Below, piece after piece: positions 1 to 7,214 of a stretch of 40,420 bases of DNA. The DNA is taken from contig JAJYIT010000035.1 in NCBI GenBank assembly GCA_021789975.1, positions 1 to 40,420 of the forward strand, written 5' to 3'. The DNA is from Bacteroidota bacterium (lineage in GTDB: Bacteria; Bacteroidota; Ignavibacteria; Kryptoniales; JAKASW01). Made by a program: the position numbers and the translations under genes. The stretch's first letter is position 1; each line of letters opens with the position of its first letter. Under the pieces are notes generated by a model that saw only the letters and a list, made by a program, of their open reading frames with translations, searched no databases and had not been told where the DNA came from.

Positions 1-144
1 AAGAAAGGTCATTTATTCCCTGAACGTTTTCAAACAGAGGAGGAAGCAAGAAGGAAACTCTTTGAGCACTTGGAAATATTTTACAACCGGGTACGTCGCC
101 ACTCGCCACTCGGTTACAAACCTGTCTACCGGCAGGTTCTCTAA
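1..144 (+). CDS. IS3-family transposase OrfB, C-terminal fragment (cut by window edge)
   Basis: Frame 1 reads without a stop from the first base to TAA at 142-144, giving 47 residues. The end contains ARRKLFEHLEIFYNRVRRHS followed by PLGYKP, the signature C-terminus of IS3-family (IS150/IS2-like) DDE transposases (rve core). The catalytic DDE residues would lie upstream of the window and cannot be seen. The element ends somewhere between about 145 and 265, where a GH3 glycosidase reading frame begins on the other strand. I could not identify a terminal inverted repeat with confidence. The 64-residue minus-strand ORF over the same bases is a shadow. Confidence 0.85.
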   Translation, partial: KKGHLFPERFQTEEEARRKLFEHLEIFYNRVRRHSPLGYKPVYRQVL

Positions 145-240
145 CTCCCATACGAACTCTCCTTCCGAACTCTTTGTCTGCCTTCCCTCTAACTCTCTTT
201 TGTTCATCTGTCTCCTCAGGTTTTCTCAAAAAATCCAACT

Positions 241-502
241 CCCCTGAGGCGACAAATGTCGTTATTTGACCGAGACCATTTCTTAAATGATTCCGCAGTC
301 TTGCAATGTCAGTTTTCCCCTCCTCGTTGATCAGGATGTTCTTCTTCTGATGCCAGATGGAAATCATCTGCCACACCTTCTCTTCGAGAGTCATCCTTGA
401 CAAGAGATCTGAGACACGTTTTTCCACAGCGACTGCCGAATCCTTGTACGCCAATGGAACCACTTCATTGGTCGATACACTCACCGGAAAATTGTCAGCC
501 AT
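241..502 (-). pseudogene. GH3 beta-glucosidase/xylosidase, N-terminal stub cut by the IS element
   Basis: Reading leftwards from ATG at 502, the frame gives a protein beginning MADNFPVSVSTNEV, then YKDSAVAVEKRVSDLLSRMT-LEEKVWQMISIW and later RNGLGQITTF. The block YKD-x-ERV-x-DLLSRMTLEEK is the classical start of glycoside hydrolase family 3. An in-frame TGA lies just upstream (506-508), so ATG 502 is the start. No signal peptide is seen. GH3 enzymes are usually 700-800 residues. Here the similarity fades after about 80 codons, where the IS3 element takes over; the frame stays open by chance into the IS. The rest of the gene is either left of the window beyond the IS or lost. The exact junction is uncertain (145-265). 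Confidence 0.75.
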
Positions 503-775
503 TCTTCAATACCGATTTGATTACAGTTCGCTTTCAAGCACGATTCCGCCGGCATCATAAGACCATCAACACTAAAGAGAAGCCGAGATTAACATGGTCT
601 AATGAGAGAACTCAAATGAAAGAAGCTTACATGCTACACTTCAAATCAGGTCATCGGGCTTCCGACCTCTTCACGAATGGCTATTGCCCTTCACCCCATC
701 ACTGGACTTGCACATGCGACTAATCGCTTCGTTCTTTGAAGAGACCTGCAATGCCCTTTAATCCAATTCAATTGA

Positions 776-792
776 TTCAAATATCATTTGAA
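776..792. repeat. 17-bp palindrome (7-bp arms)
   Basis: TTCAAAT and ATTTGAA flank a 3-base centre (ATC). It is followed at 788-798 by the quasi-palindrome TTGAACCGGTC. It may be an operator for a dimeric regulator, but AT-rich dyads of this size also arise by chance. Confidence 0.45.
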
Positions 793-1095
793 CCGGTCAA
801 TAATACAAATAAGTCATCTCGTTGCCAATAAAAAACTTCGAGGACTGTTGCCAAAATTTTCCAGACAGGCTGTCTACTAATATTTATTCACCGAGTTTCG
901 TGGCGAAGAATTCCAACTGAAGGTGACATTACTCTGAAATGTCTTGCCATGAACTTCTCCAACTAATCAAACACGCGGCATGATTTCCAGTAAAGGCACC
1001 GGTTGTTAGGAGAAGCATCGCTTCGATCATTCCAATCCTGCATGGAGAATATGGCTCCCGGGTGCCGCCCCAAATAATAAGGAAGAGTTATTCCC

Positions 1096-1117
1096 TTTCA
1101 AAAAAGAGTTTTTGAAA
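1096..1117. repeat. Inverted repeat upstream of moxR, perfect 9-bp arms
   Basis: TTTCAAAAA and TTTTTGAAA are separated by AGAG and end 52 bases before the moxR start. It could be an operator or a weak hairpin in the leader. It is AT-only in the stem centre and has no following T-run, so it is not a typical rho-independent terminator. Confidence 0.5.
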
Positions 1118-1169
1118 TTACTTTCTACAGTCAATTAAAGTAAGTGCAACAAGAAACGAGGTTCTTGCG

Positions 1170-2153
1170 TTGGACATTACCGCTCTTAACGAAAAGATCA
1201 AAGAAGAAAGCGCCTTTGTCGATCTGTTGATGAACGAAATCGGCAAAGTAATCGTCGGTCAAAAAGCGATGGTGGAAAGACTGGTTATCGGCCTTCTCAG
1301 CAACGGACACGTACTTTTGGAAGGAGTGCCGGGCCTCGCAAAGACACTGGCAATCAAGACGCTATCATCAGCGATGAAAGCGAAATTCCAGAGGATACAG
1401 TTTACCCCTGACCTTCTCCCGGCCGATCTCGTCGGAACCCAGATATACAACCAGAAGGATGGCAACTTTTTTATCAGAAAGGGCCCCATCTTCTCCAATT
1501 TTATATTGGCGGATGAAATAAACCGCGCACCCGCGAAAGTGCAGAGTGCACTCCTCGAAGCGATGCAGGAGAGACAGGTTACAATCGGAGAACAGACATT
1601 CAATCTCGAAGAGCCTTTCCTTGTACTGGCGACCCAGAACCCGATTGAACAAGAGGGCACATATCCATTGCCGGAGGCGCAAGTAGACAGGTTCATGCTG
1701 AAGGTGAACATATCTTATCCCGCCCGCGACGAGGAGCTGAAGATTATGAGGCAGAACGTCAACATGACGGAGGGCGCGGTTAACCCGGTCATCTCTCCAA
1801 AGGATATTCTCAAAGCGAGGGAACTCGTCCATGAGATATACATCGATGAGAAGATAGAGAAGTACATTCTCGATATAGTTTTCGCTACCCGCTCGCCGAA
1901 GGAATTCGGGCTGGACAAGCTCGCGGATTATGTAAGCTATGGGGCGTCGCCTAGAGCATCCATTAACTTAGCACTCGGTGCAAAGGCATTGGCTTTCATC
2001 AGAAGAAGAGGGTATGTAATTCCCGAAGACGTGAGAGCCATCTGTCCGGATATACTCCGGCACCGTATTGCCGTCACTTACGAAGCCGAGGCGGAAGAAA
2101 CAACGAGCGAAGATGTCATCCGTGAAATCCTGAATAAGGTGGAAGTGCCGTAA
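1170..2153 (+). CDS. moxR: MoxR-type AAA+ ATPase
   Basis: 327 residues, the normal MoxR length. Walker A GVPGLAKT is at residues 52-59, Walker B ILADEINR at 112-119, sensor 1 ATQNP at 154-158 and the arginine-finger region QVDRF at 171-175; a helical lid domain follows. MoxR ATPases act as chaperones that insert or remodel vWA-domain partners, and here the genes for three vWA partners (DUF58, BatA, BatB) follow. The start is TTG at 1170, preceded by ACGAGG eight bases upstream; no better ATG exists before Walker A. It is the first gene of the bat operon. Confidence 0.93.
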   Translation: MDITALNEKIKEESAFVDLLMNEIGKVIVGQKAMVERLVIGLLSNGHVLLEGVPGLAKTLAIKTLSSAMKAKFQRIQFTPDLLPADLVGTQIYNQKDGNFFIRKGPIFSNFILADEINRAPAKVQSALLEAMQERQVTIGEQTFNLEEPFLVLATQNPIEQEGTYPLPEAQVDRFMLKVNISYPARDEELKIMRQNVNMTEGAVNPVISPKDILKARELVHEIYIDEKIEKYILDIVFATRSPKEFGLDKLADYVSYGASPRASINLALGAKALAFIRRRGYVIPEDVRAICPDILRHRIAVTYEAEAEETTSEDVIREILNKVEVP

Positions 2154-2265
2154 GAAATTTGAAATTGTGAATTTTGAATTCTGAATCGGAACGGGTCCTC
2201 CAGTTATTTTCACTTCTGTGAATCAAGAAAACCGCACCAGTTGAGTTGCAATTCAAAATTCAGAA
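2154..2265. repeat. AT-rich inverted repeat between moxR and the DUF58 gene
   Basis: AATTTTGAAT at 2170-2179 is the exact inverse of ATTCAAAATT at 2251-2260, with about 70 bases between. The flanks carry further GAATTC/CAGAATT variants. Similar sequence recurs at about 7235-7275, at about 3236-3346 (a TTGGAAT variant) and at 39440-39610. The right arm runs up to the start of the DUF58 gene. Confidence 0.6.
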
Positions 2266-3174
2266 TTGAGAACCATTAAAGTGCTTACCAAGGATCTCCT
2301 AAAGCAGGTCAGACAAATCGAAATTCGAACTCGAGGGCTGGTCAACCAGGTCTTCTCGGGTGAATACCATTCCGTCTTCAAGGGAAGAGGGATGGAATTC
2401 TCGGAGGTGAGGGAGTACCAGTTCGGCGATGACATCAGAAACATCGACTGGAATGTCACCGCGAGATTCGGGCATCCGTTCGTAAAGATATTCGAAGAGG
2501 AGCGGGAGCTGACCGTTATCCTCATGGTGGACATGAGCGGGTCGCTGATTTTCGGAACGCTCGATAAAACGAAACAGGAAGTCGCAGCAGAAATCGCGGG
2601 GGTACTTGCCTTCTCCGCGTTGAAGAACAATGATAAAGTCGGTCTCATCCTTTTCAGCGACAAGATTGAGAAGTTTGTTCCGCCGAGGAAGGGAAAGACG
2701 CACGTCCTCAGGATCATAAGGGAAGTGCTTTCTTTCGAGCCCGCTGGCAAGGCCACCGACTTGAAGGCCGCTCTTGAGTACATGAACAACGCCATCAAGA
2801 AGAGAAGCATCGTGTTTCTCATCTCGGACTTCATGAGCCCTGAAAATGACGCCACTCCGCCTTACAAAAAAATCCTCCGTGCTGTAGGCAAGAAGCACGA
2901 TCTGATCGGAGTTGTTCTTAATGACAGGCGCGAAAAAGAGATCCCGTCCATGGGACTTGTGAAGCTTGTCGATGCTGAAACCGGAGAAGAGCGATGGATC
3001 GATACCAGCGACAGAAGAACCCGATTCCTTTTTCAGCAACTCCTGCAAAGACAGAAGGAGAATCTAAGGTCTCTCTTCATTTCAAGTCGGCTGGACAGTA
3101 TCGAGATCGAAACAGGCCAGGACTATATAACACCGCTCGTGAAATTCTTCCGACTGAGGGAAAGAAGATGGTGA
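2266..3174 (+). CDS. DUF58 domain protein with vWA fold
   Basis: 302 residues. The DUF58 signature GRGMEFSEVREYQFGDDIRN followed by IDWNVTAR occupies residues 40-67. A vWA-like domain follows with a MIDAS-type motif DMSGS at 89-93 and LISDF further on. There is no transmembrane segment, so it is probably cytoplasmic or peripheral. DUF58 proteins are the usual direct neighbours and clients of MoxR ATPases. The start is uncertain: TTG 2266 lies inside the upstream repeat, and in-frame GTG 2281 (V-L-T-K-D) fits the family start about as well. The stop overlaps the next gene's ATG (ATGGTGA). Confidence 0.9.
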   Translation: MRTIKVLTKDLLKQVRQIEIRTRGLVNQVFSGEYHSVFKGRGMEFSEVREYQFGDDIRNIDWNVTARFGHPFVKIFEEERELTVILMVDMSGSLIFGTLDKTKQEVAAEIAGVLAFSALKNNDKVGLILFSDKIEKFVPPRKGKTHVLRIIREVLSFEPAGKATDLKAALEYMNNAIKKRSIVFLISDFMSPENDATPPYKKILRAVGKKHDLIGVVLNDRREKEIPSMGLVKLVDAETGEERWIDTSDRRTRFLFQQLLQRQKENLRSLFISSRLDSIEIETGQDYITPLVKFFRLRERRW

Positions 3175-4286
3175 GGAGCAGCGGTCAGTGGCGAGAAGTC
3201 AGCGATCAGATGCGAGAAGGAAAGAAATTGAGAAGCTATGAAGTCAGGAATGGTGGAATAGTGAAATATTGGAATCATGAAATCGCCAGCGTTACCTCAA
3301 GTGGATCGGATGTTCCATTATTCTATAATTCCATAATTCCAGTATTCCTCGCTGCCTCTTTCTTCTTCCTTCTGCTTAATCCAGGCACATCTATTGCCCA
3401 GAACGTCGCCATAAGCGCCTCTACCGGAAAGACCTCCTACCTCGTCGGCGATTACATTCACTATAAGATTGAAGTAGAACACGCCAAAGGCATCACCATC
3501 GTCACGCCGTCGATCACTGACAGCCTTAAGAATGTCTTGTTAATCCAGATGCTGAAGCCCGTTACCGTCAAGAAATCCGGGAATGTAACGACTACCTTCG
3601 AATATGTTCTTTCAGGCTACGACTCCGCTTCGGTAAGCATACCCCCCGTGCCTGTGTTGTACCGGGTTGCAGGCGACACGGCGGTCAGTACGATTACGAC
3701 AAATCCCGTGGCATTCAGGATAAATTTGTTGAAGGTCATTCCGCAGGCCGGCATAAAAGATGTGAAGTCACCATTCAAGATTCCACTCAACTGGCTTTGG
3801 ATTCTACTTTGGGTGGTGATAGGTATTGTTGTGGTTACTGCAGTTTACTACCTCTACCGCCGTAAGAAGCGGAACCAGCCGCTCCCGTTTGTGCCGGTCG
3901 CGCCGAAACTGCTCCCACACGAAATTGCATTGAAAGGACTGAAAGAACTGGAGAATCAGAGACTCTGGCAGAAAGGACTGATAAAGGATTATCACTCCGC
4001 AATAACGGAGATCATCAGAAGATATTTCGAGGAGCGATTCAGTATGCCTGCCCTTGAACTCACAACTTCCGAGACAATCGATCTCCTCAGGAAGCGACAG
4101 GGTACGGAACCGATACTGGAGCTGACTCGTGACTTTCTGTCGAATGCCGACCTCGTCAAATTTGCGAAGTACGTTCCGCTCGACAATGTGAACAGCGAGA
4201 TGATGAACCAGGCGTACGAGATTGTAAATCGGACAATCCCTCCACCGGTAGTGGAAGCGAAGACAGAGACTACAAATGTTCAGTGA
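3168..4286 (+). CDS. BatD-like exported membrane protein of the bat operon
   Basis: 372 residues from ATG 3168, which overlaps the DUF58 stop and has GGAAAGAAG just upstream; a longer frame back to 2994 only shadows DUF58. Residues about 26-60 are encoded by an AT-rich inverted repeat (KYWNHEIA...FYNSIIPVF). A signal-like hydrophobic stretch follows to about residue 72 and a likely cleavage after SIAQ. Residues 79-200 look like a beta-rich periplasmic domain. One transmembrane helix (WLWILLWVVIGIVVVTAVYY) sits near 208-228, then a basic linker and a helical cytoplasmic domain. Its layout (periplasmic Ig-like part, one helix, helical tail) parallels BatD. The product name is an inference from layout and position, not from a motif. 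Confidence 0.75.
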   Translation: MVRSSGQWREVSDQMREGKKLRSYEVRNGGIVKYWNHEIASVTSSGSDVPLFYNSIIPVFLAASFFFLLLNPGTSIAQNVAISASTGKTSYLVGDYIHYKIEVEHAKGITIVTPSITDSLKNVLLIQMLKPVTVKKSGNVTTTFEYVLSGYDSASVSIPPVPVLYRVAGDTAVSTITTNPVAFRINLLKVIPQAGIKDVKSPFKIPLNWLWILLWVVIGIVVVTAVYYLYRRKKRNQPLPFVPVAPKLLPHEIALKGLKELENQRLWQKGLIKDYHSAITEIIRRYFEERFSMPALELTTSETIDLLRKRQGTEPILELTRDFLSNADLVKFAKYVPLDNVNSEMMNQAYEIVNRTIPPPVVEAKTETTNVQ

Positions 4287-5274
4287 CGTGACGTTCGCAT
4301 ACCCCTGGGTACTTTTCTTGCTCGCGGTAATCCCTGCGATGATTTTTTGGTACTGGAAGGCCGGGATGAAGAGGCAGGCTTCGGTGACTTATTCATCTCT
4401 CGGGGTCTTTCATAGTATACCCCCATCATGGAGGGAACGTCTCCGTCACGGACCGATCGTCCTGCGCTCGATCGCCGTTGCCCTTCTAATAGTGGCACTT
4501 GCCAGGCCTCAAAGTTTTTCCTCCGGGCAGGATGTGACAACCGAGGGAATTGACATTGTGCTGTGTCTCGACATGTCGGGCAGCATGACTTCCGAAGACC
4601 TGAAACCAAACCGGATCGATGTGGCAAAAGCGGTTGCCGAAAAGTTTATTGAGTCGAGACCGAACGACCGCATCGGCCTGGTAATTTTCGGTAAACAGGC
4701 ATTCACTCAATGCCCGATAACCATCGACCATCGAGTATTGTTGAAGCTGTTGAACGAAGTCAAAGTCGGCATGGTTCCTCCTGATGGCACCGCCATCGGA
4801 AATGCCATCGCCGATGCTGTGGGAAGACTGAAGGACGGACAAGCGAAGAGCAAAGTGATCGTTCTGCTGACCGACGGCGAGAATAACGCCGGCGAGATCG
4901 ACCCCCTTACAGCTGCCGAGATAGCCAAGGCCTACGGCGTCAAGGTATACACCGTCGGAGTCGGTACTAACGGCCAGGCCCCGTACCCCGTACAGACACC
5001 GTTCGGCGTTCGCTACCAGATGGTCCCGGTTCAAATCGACGAATCGCTTCTCCAGAAAATCGCAAGCATGACCGGCGGCGACTACTTCCGCGCAACGAAC
5101 AACAGGACCCTCTCTGAAATCTATAAGAAGATCGGCGAGCTGACTAAGTCGAAGATCAAGGTTACTTCATATAGGAATGCTGCAGAACTTTATCCCGATT
5201 GGCTGGACGCAGGACTCATTTTGCTGTTGCTCGAACTTGGGATGTCCAGAGTTTTCTTGAGAAGAATGGCGTGA
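4276..5274 (+). CDS. batA: BatA, membrane-anchored vWA protein
   Basis: 332 residues. An N-terminal helix (WVLFLLAVIPAMIFWYW) and a second near 62-76 anchor the protein; a C-terminal helix lies at about 315-327. The vWA domain between them has a complete MIDAS: DMSGS at 99-103, Thr in PPDGTAIG near 172 and Asp in LLTDGENN at 200. BatA proteins bind a divalent metal and act in the envelope-associated Bat complex, linked to aerotolerance and stress in Bacteroides and Leptospira. The start overlaps the preceding gene by 11 bases, suggesting translational coupling. Confidence 0.92.
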   Translation: MFSDVTFAYPWVLFLLAVIPAMIFWYWKAGMKRQASVTYSSLGVFHSIPPSWRERLRHGPIVLRSIAVALLIVALARPQSFSSGQDVTTEGIDIVLCLDMSGSMTSEDLKPNRIDVAKAVAEKFIESRPNDRIGLVIFGKQAFTQCPITIDHRVLLKLLNEVKVGMVPPDGTAIGNAIADAVGRLKDGQAKSKVIVLLTDGENNAGEIDPLTAAEIAKAYGVKVYTVGVGTNGQAPYPVQTPFGVRYQMVPVQIDESLLQKIASMTGGDYFRATNNRTLSEIYKKIGELTKSKIKVTSYRNAAELYPDWLDAGLILLLLELGMSRVFLRRMA

Positions 5275-5387
5275 AACTTCGAGCGACGGGCAAAAAACGT
5301 AAGACCGGAGAAACGACCAGCCGCTCATTACCGGCTTCAGGTCGGCAATCTGCATTTCTTAATCAAATAGGAAATTAAGTCGACACT

Positions 5388-6431
5388 ATGTTTCGATTCG
5401 CACATCCTGAATACCTTTACGGCTTGTACTCTCTGCCGGCGCTCGTGCTCCTCTTTTGGTATCTGATCAGGAGGCGCAATAGGCTTCTCGACGGGTTTGC
5501 AGAGAGAAAACTACAGGCGGTGCTGATGCCGACATACAGCAAGGCAAAGGCAATTCTCAGGTCAGGTGCCTTCATGGCGTCAATCGCTTTTCTGCTGCTC
5601 GCGGCGGCAGATCCGCAGATGGGCACAAAGATTCAGAACATAAAGGAGACCGGCATAGATGTTTATTTCCTCCTCGATGTCTCATTAAGCATGCAGGCAC
5701 AGGATACCCAGCCAAGCAGGTTGGAAAAAGCAAAGTTCGATATCTCAAGTTTGATTCACAAGTTGAGAGGCGACCGTGTCGGACTAATAGTCTTTGCCGG
5801 GGAGCCGTACATTCAATTCCCGCTTACCTCCGATTACTCCGCAGCCGACTTGTTTCTGAACGCAGCAGGCGTGAACACCGTGCCGGTCCCCGGAACCGCA
5901 ATCGCTTCCTCCATTGATCTTGCCATCAAGTCCTTCGACTGGTCGTCCAAGACAGAGAAGGTGATACTTCTCTTTTCGGATGGTGGCGACCACCAGGGCG
6001 ACGTCGATCAAGCAATCGCAGATGCTAAGGCAAAGGGAATCAAGATTTTTACTGTGGGATATGGTACAACCGCAGGCGGACCTATCCCGGTGTACAACGA
6101 CCAGGGACAGCAAATTGGGTTCAAGAAAGATGATCAGGGAAACGTAGTCGTAACAAGGCTCCATACCGAAACTCTGAAGGAGATCGCATCTTCCACAGGA
6201 GGACAATTCCTTGCGGCGTCAGATTACGGCGACGTTACCGGGATTCTGAGCGCCGATCTTTCAAAGATCAGGAGATCGGAGATAGGCGAAAAACGCGTTA
6301 CTGACTATGAGGACAGATTCTATTATTTTTTGGCCCCGGGAATTTTGTTGCTTCTAATAGAGTTCTTTATGTCGGAACGAAAATCGACACTCCTGGATAT
6401 GGTCAACAGAAAATTGCAGCTGGAGCGGTAG
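5388..6431 (+). CDS. batB: BatB, second membrane-anchored vWA protein
   Basis: 347 residues, a paralogue of the preceding BatA. Helices lie near 12-28 and 58-74 and at the C-terminus (FYYFLAPGILLLLIEFFM). The MIDAS is DVSLS at 97-101 with Thr in VPGTAIAS at 170 and Asp in LLFSDGGDH at 198; the second Gly-Ser of the usual DxSGS is changed to Leu-Ser, as is common in BatB. A 113-base gap separates it from batA. AGGAAAT lies about 12 bases before the ATG. BatA and BatB are thought to form hetero-assemblies with the TPR proteins encoded next. Confidence 0.9.
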   Translation: MFRFAHPEYLYGLYSLPALVLLFWYLIRRRNRLLDGFAERKLQAVLMPTYSKAKAILRSGAFMASIAFLLLAAADPQMGTKIQNIKETGIDVYFLLDVSLSMQAQDTQPSRLEKAKFDISSLIHKLRGDRVGLIVFAGEPYIQFPLTSDYSAADLFLNAAGVNTVPVPGTAIASSIDLAIKSFDWSSKTEKVILLFSDGGDHQGDVDQAIADAKAKGIKIFTVGYGTTAGGPIPVYNDQGQQIGFKKDDQGNVVVTRLHTETLKEIASSTGGQFLAASDYGDVTGILSADLSKIRRSEIGEKRVTDYEDRFYYFLAPGILLLLIEFFMSERKSTLLDMVNRKLQLER

Positions 6432-6434
6432 GAA

Positions 6435-7175
6435 ATGAGAACAATAAATTCAAAGCCACGGGCCTGGTTTGCAGTCATGTTTCTGTTTACAGGGACGCTA
6501 TATGCTCAGAGCTTACGCTCGTCGGTGAACAAAGGCGTCGATCTGTACAAGAAGGGCGAGTACTCAAATTCCGCAACTGAGTTCAAGAAGGGGATAGACA
6601 AGTCGCCCGATAACTTTCAAGCCAATTTCAATCTCGGAGATTCTTACTACAAAGAAGGCAATTACGATGATGCCCTCCGACAGTTTTCAAGAGCCCTTCA
6701 GCAGGCGCCAAGCGGCAGATTGAAAGCAGACGTGTACCACAATATCGGCAACTCTCTTCTGGAGCAAAAGAAAGTGAAGCCGAGCATAGATGCGTACATA
6801 AACGCACTTAAGCTGAATCCGAATGACGAATCGACCAAATACAATCTGTCTTACGCACTCGGTCTCTTGAAGAATCAGAATAAGCAGAATCAAAACAAGA
6901 ATAACCAGGACAAGAACAACCAGAATAAGAACGACAATAAACAGAACAAAAATCAAAACCAGAACAAGAATCAGCAGAATCAAAATCAAAACAATAACCG
7001 GCAAAACCAAAACAATCAGCAGCAGAACCAGCAACAGAGCCAATCGCAGCAGAATCAGATTTCCAAGCAGCAGGCGCAGGCAATTTTCGACGCGTTAAAC
7101 CATGACGAAAAAGACCTTCAAAAGCAGTTGAGAAAGATGAACAGCAAGCCGGTAAAGGTAGCAAAAGACTGGTAA
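6435..7175 (+). CDS. batC: BatC, TPR protein with a long Asn/Gln/Lys-rich tract
   Basis: 246 residues starting three bases after batB, with GGTAGGA before the ATG. Signal peptide 1-24 (cleavage after LYAQ is likely). Three TPR-like repeats span about 30-140 (FNLGDSYYKEGNYDDALRQF is one). Residues 147-210 are almost only Asn, Gln and Lys, and a short charged C-terminal segment follows. BatC is predicted to be a periplasmic TPR scaffold for BatA/BatB. The low-complexity tract is longer than I would expect; it also creates spurious open frames on the other strand. Confidence 0.87.
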   Translation: MRTINSKPRAWFAVMFLFTGTLYAQSLRSSVNKGVDLYKKGEYSNSATEFKKGIDKSPDNFQANFNLGDSYYKEGNYDDALRQFSRALQQAPSGRLKADVYHNIGNSLLEQKKVKPSIDAYINALKLNPNDESTKYNLSYALGLLKNQNKQNQNKNNQDKNNQNKNDNKQNKNQNQNKNQQNQNQNNNRQNQNNQQQNQQQSQSQQNQISKQQAQAIFDALNHDEKDLQKQLRKMNSKPVKVAKDW

Positions 7176-7214
7176 GAAATGGAAGATCGGAAGTTGAGAA
7201 GGTAAGAACTTAGG

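Larger units (their letters stand above)
503..1169. other. Intergenic region between the GH3 stub and moxR
   Basis: Short frames in all six readings have no recognisable family content. The region should carry the promoter of the GH3 gene (leftwards) and of the moxR-bat operon (rightwards). Two dyads stand out, at 776-792 and 1096-1117. I see no convincing -35/-10 pair, tRNA or ncRNA. Confidence 0.5.

Noticed and set aside
397-723. 108-codon plus-strand ORF
   Set aside because: Its first third is antisense to the GH3 start and the remainder has no protein-like composition.
2994-3167. 58-codon N-terminal extension of the BatD-like protein
   Set aside because: It overlaps the C-terminal coding part of DUF58 in another frame; ATG 3168 has a ribosome site and the usual stop-start overlap.
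6687-7164. Two 118-codon minus-strand ORFs, one almost all Leu/Val/Ile
   Set aside because: They are the reverse complement of the AAC/CAG/AAG-rich tract of batC and have no gene features.
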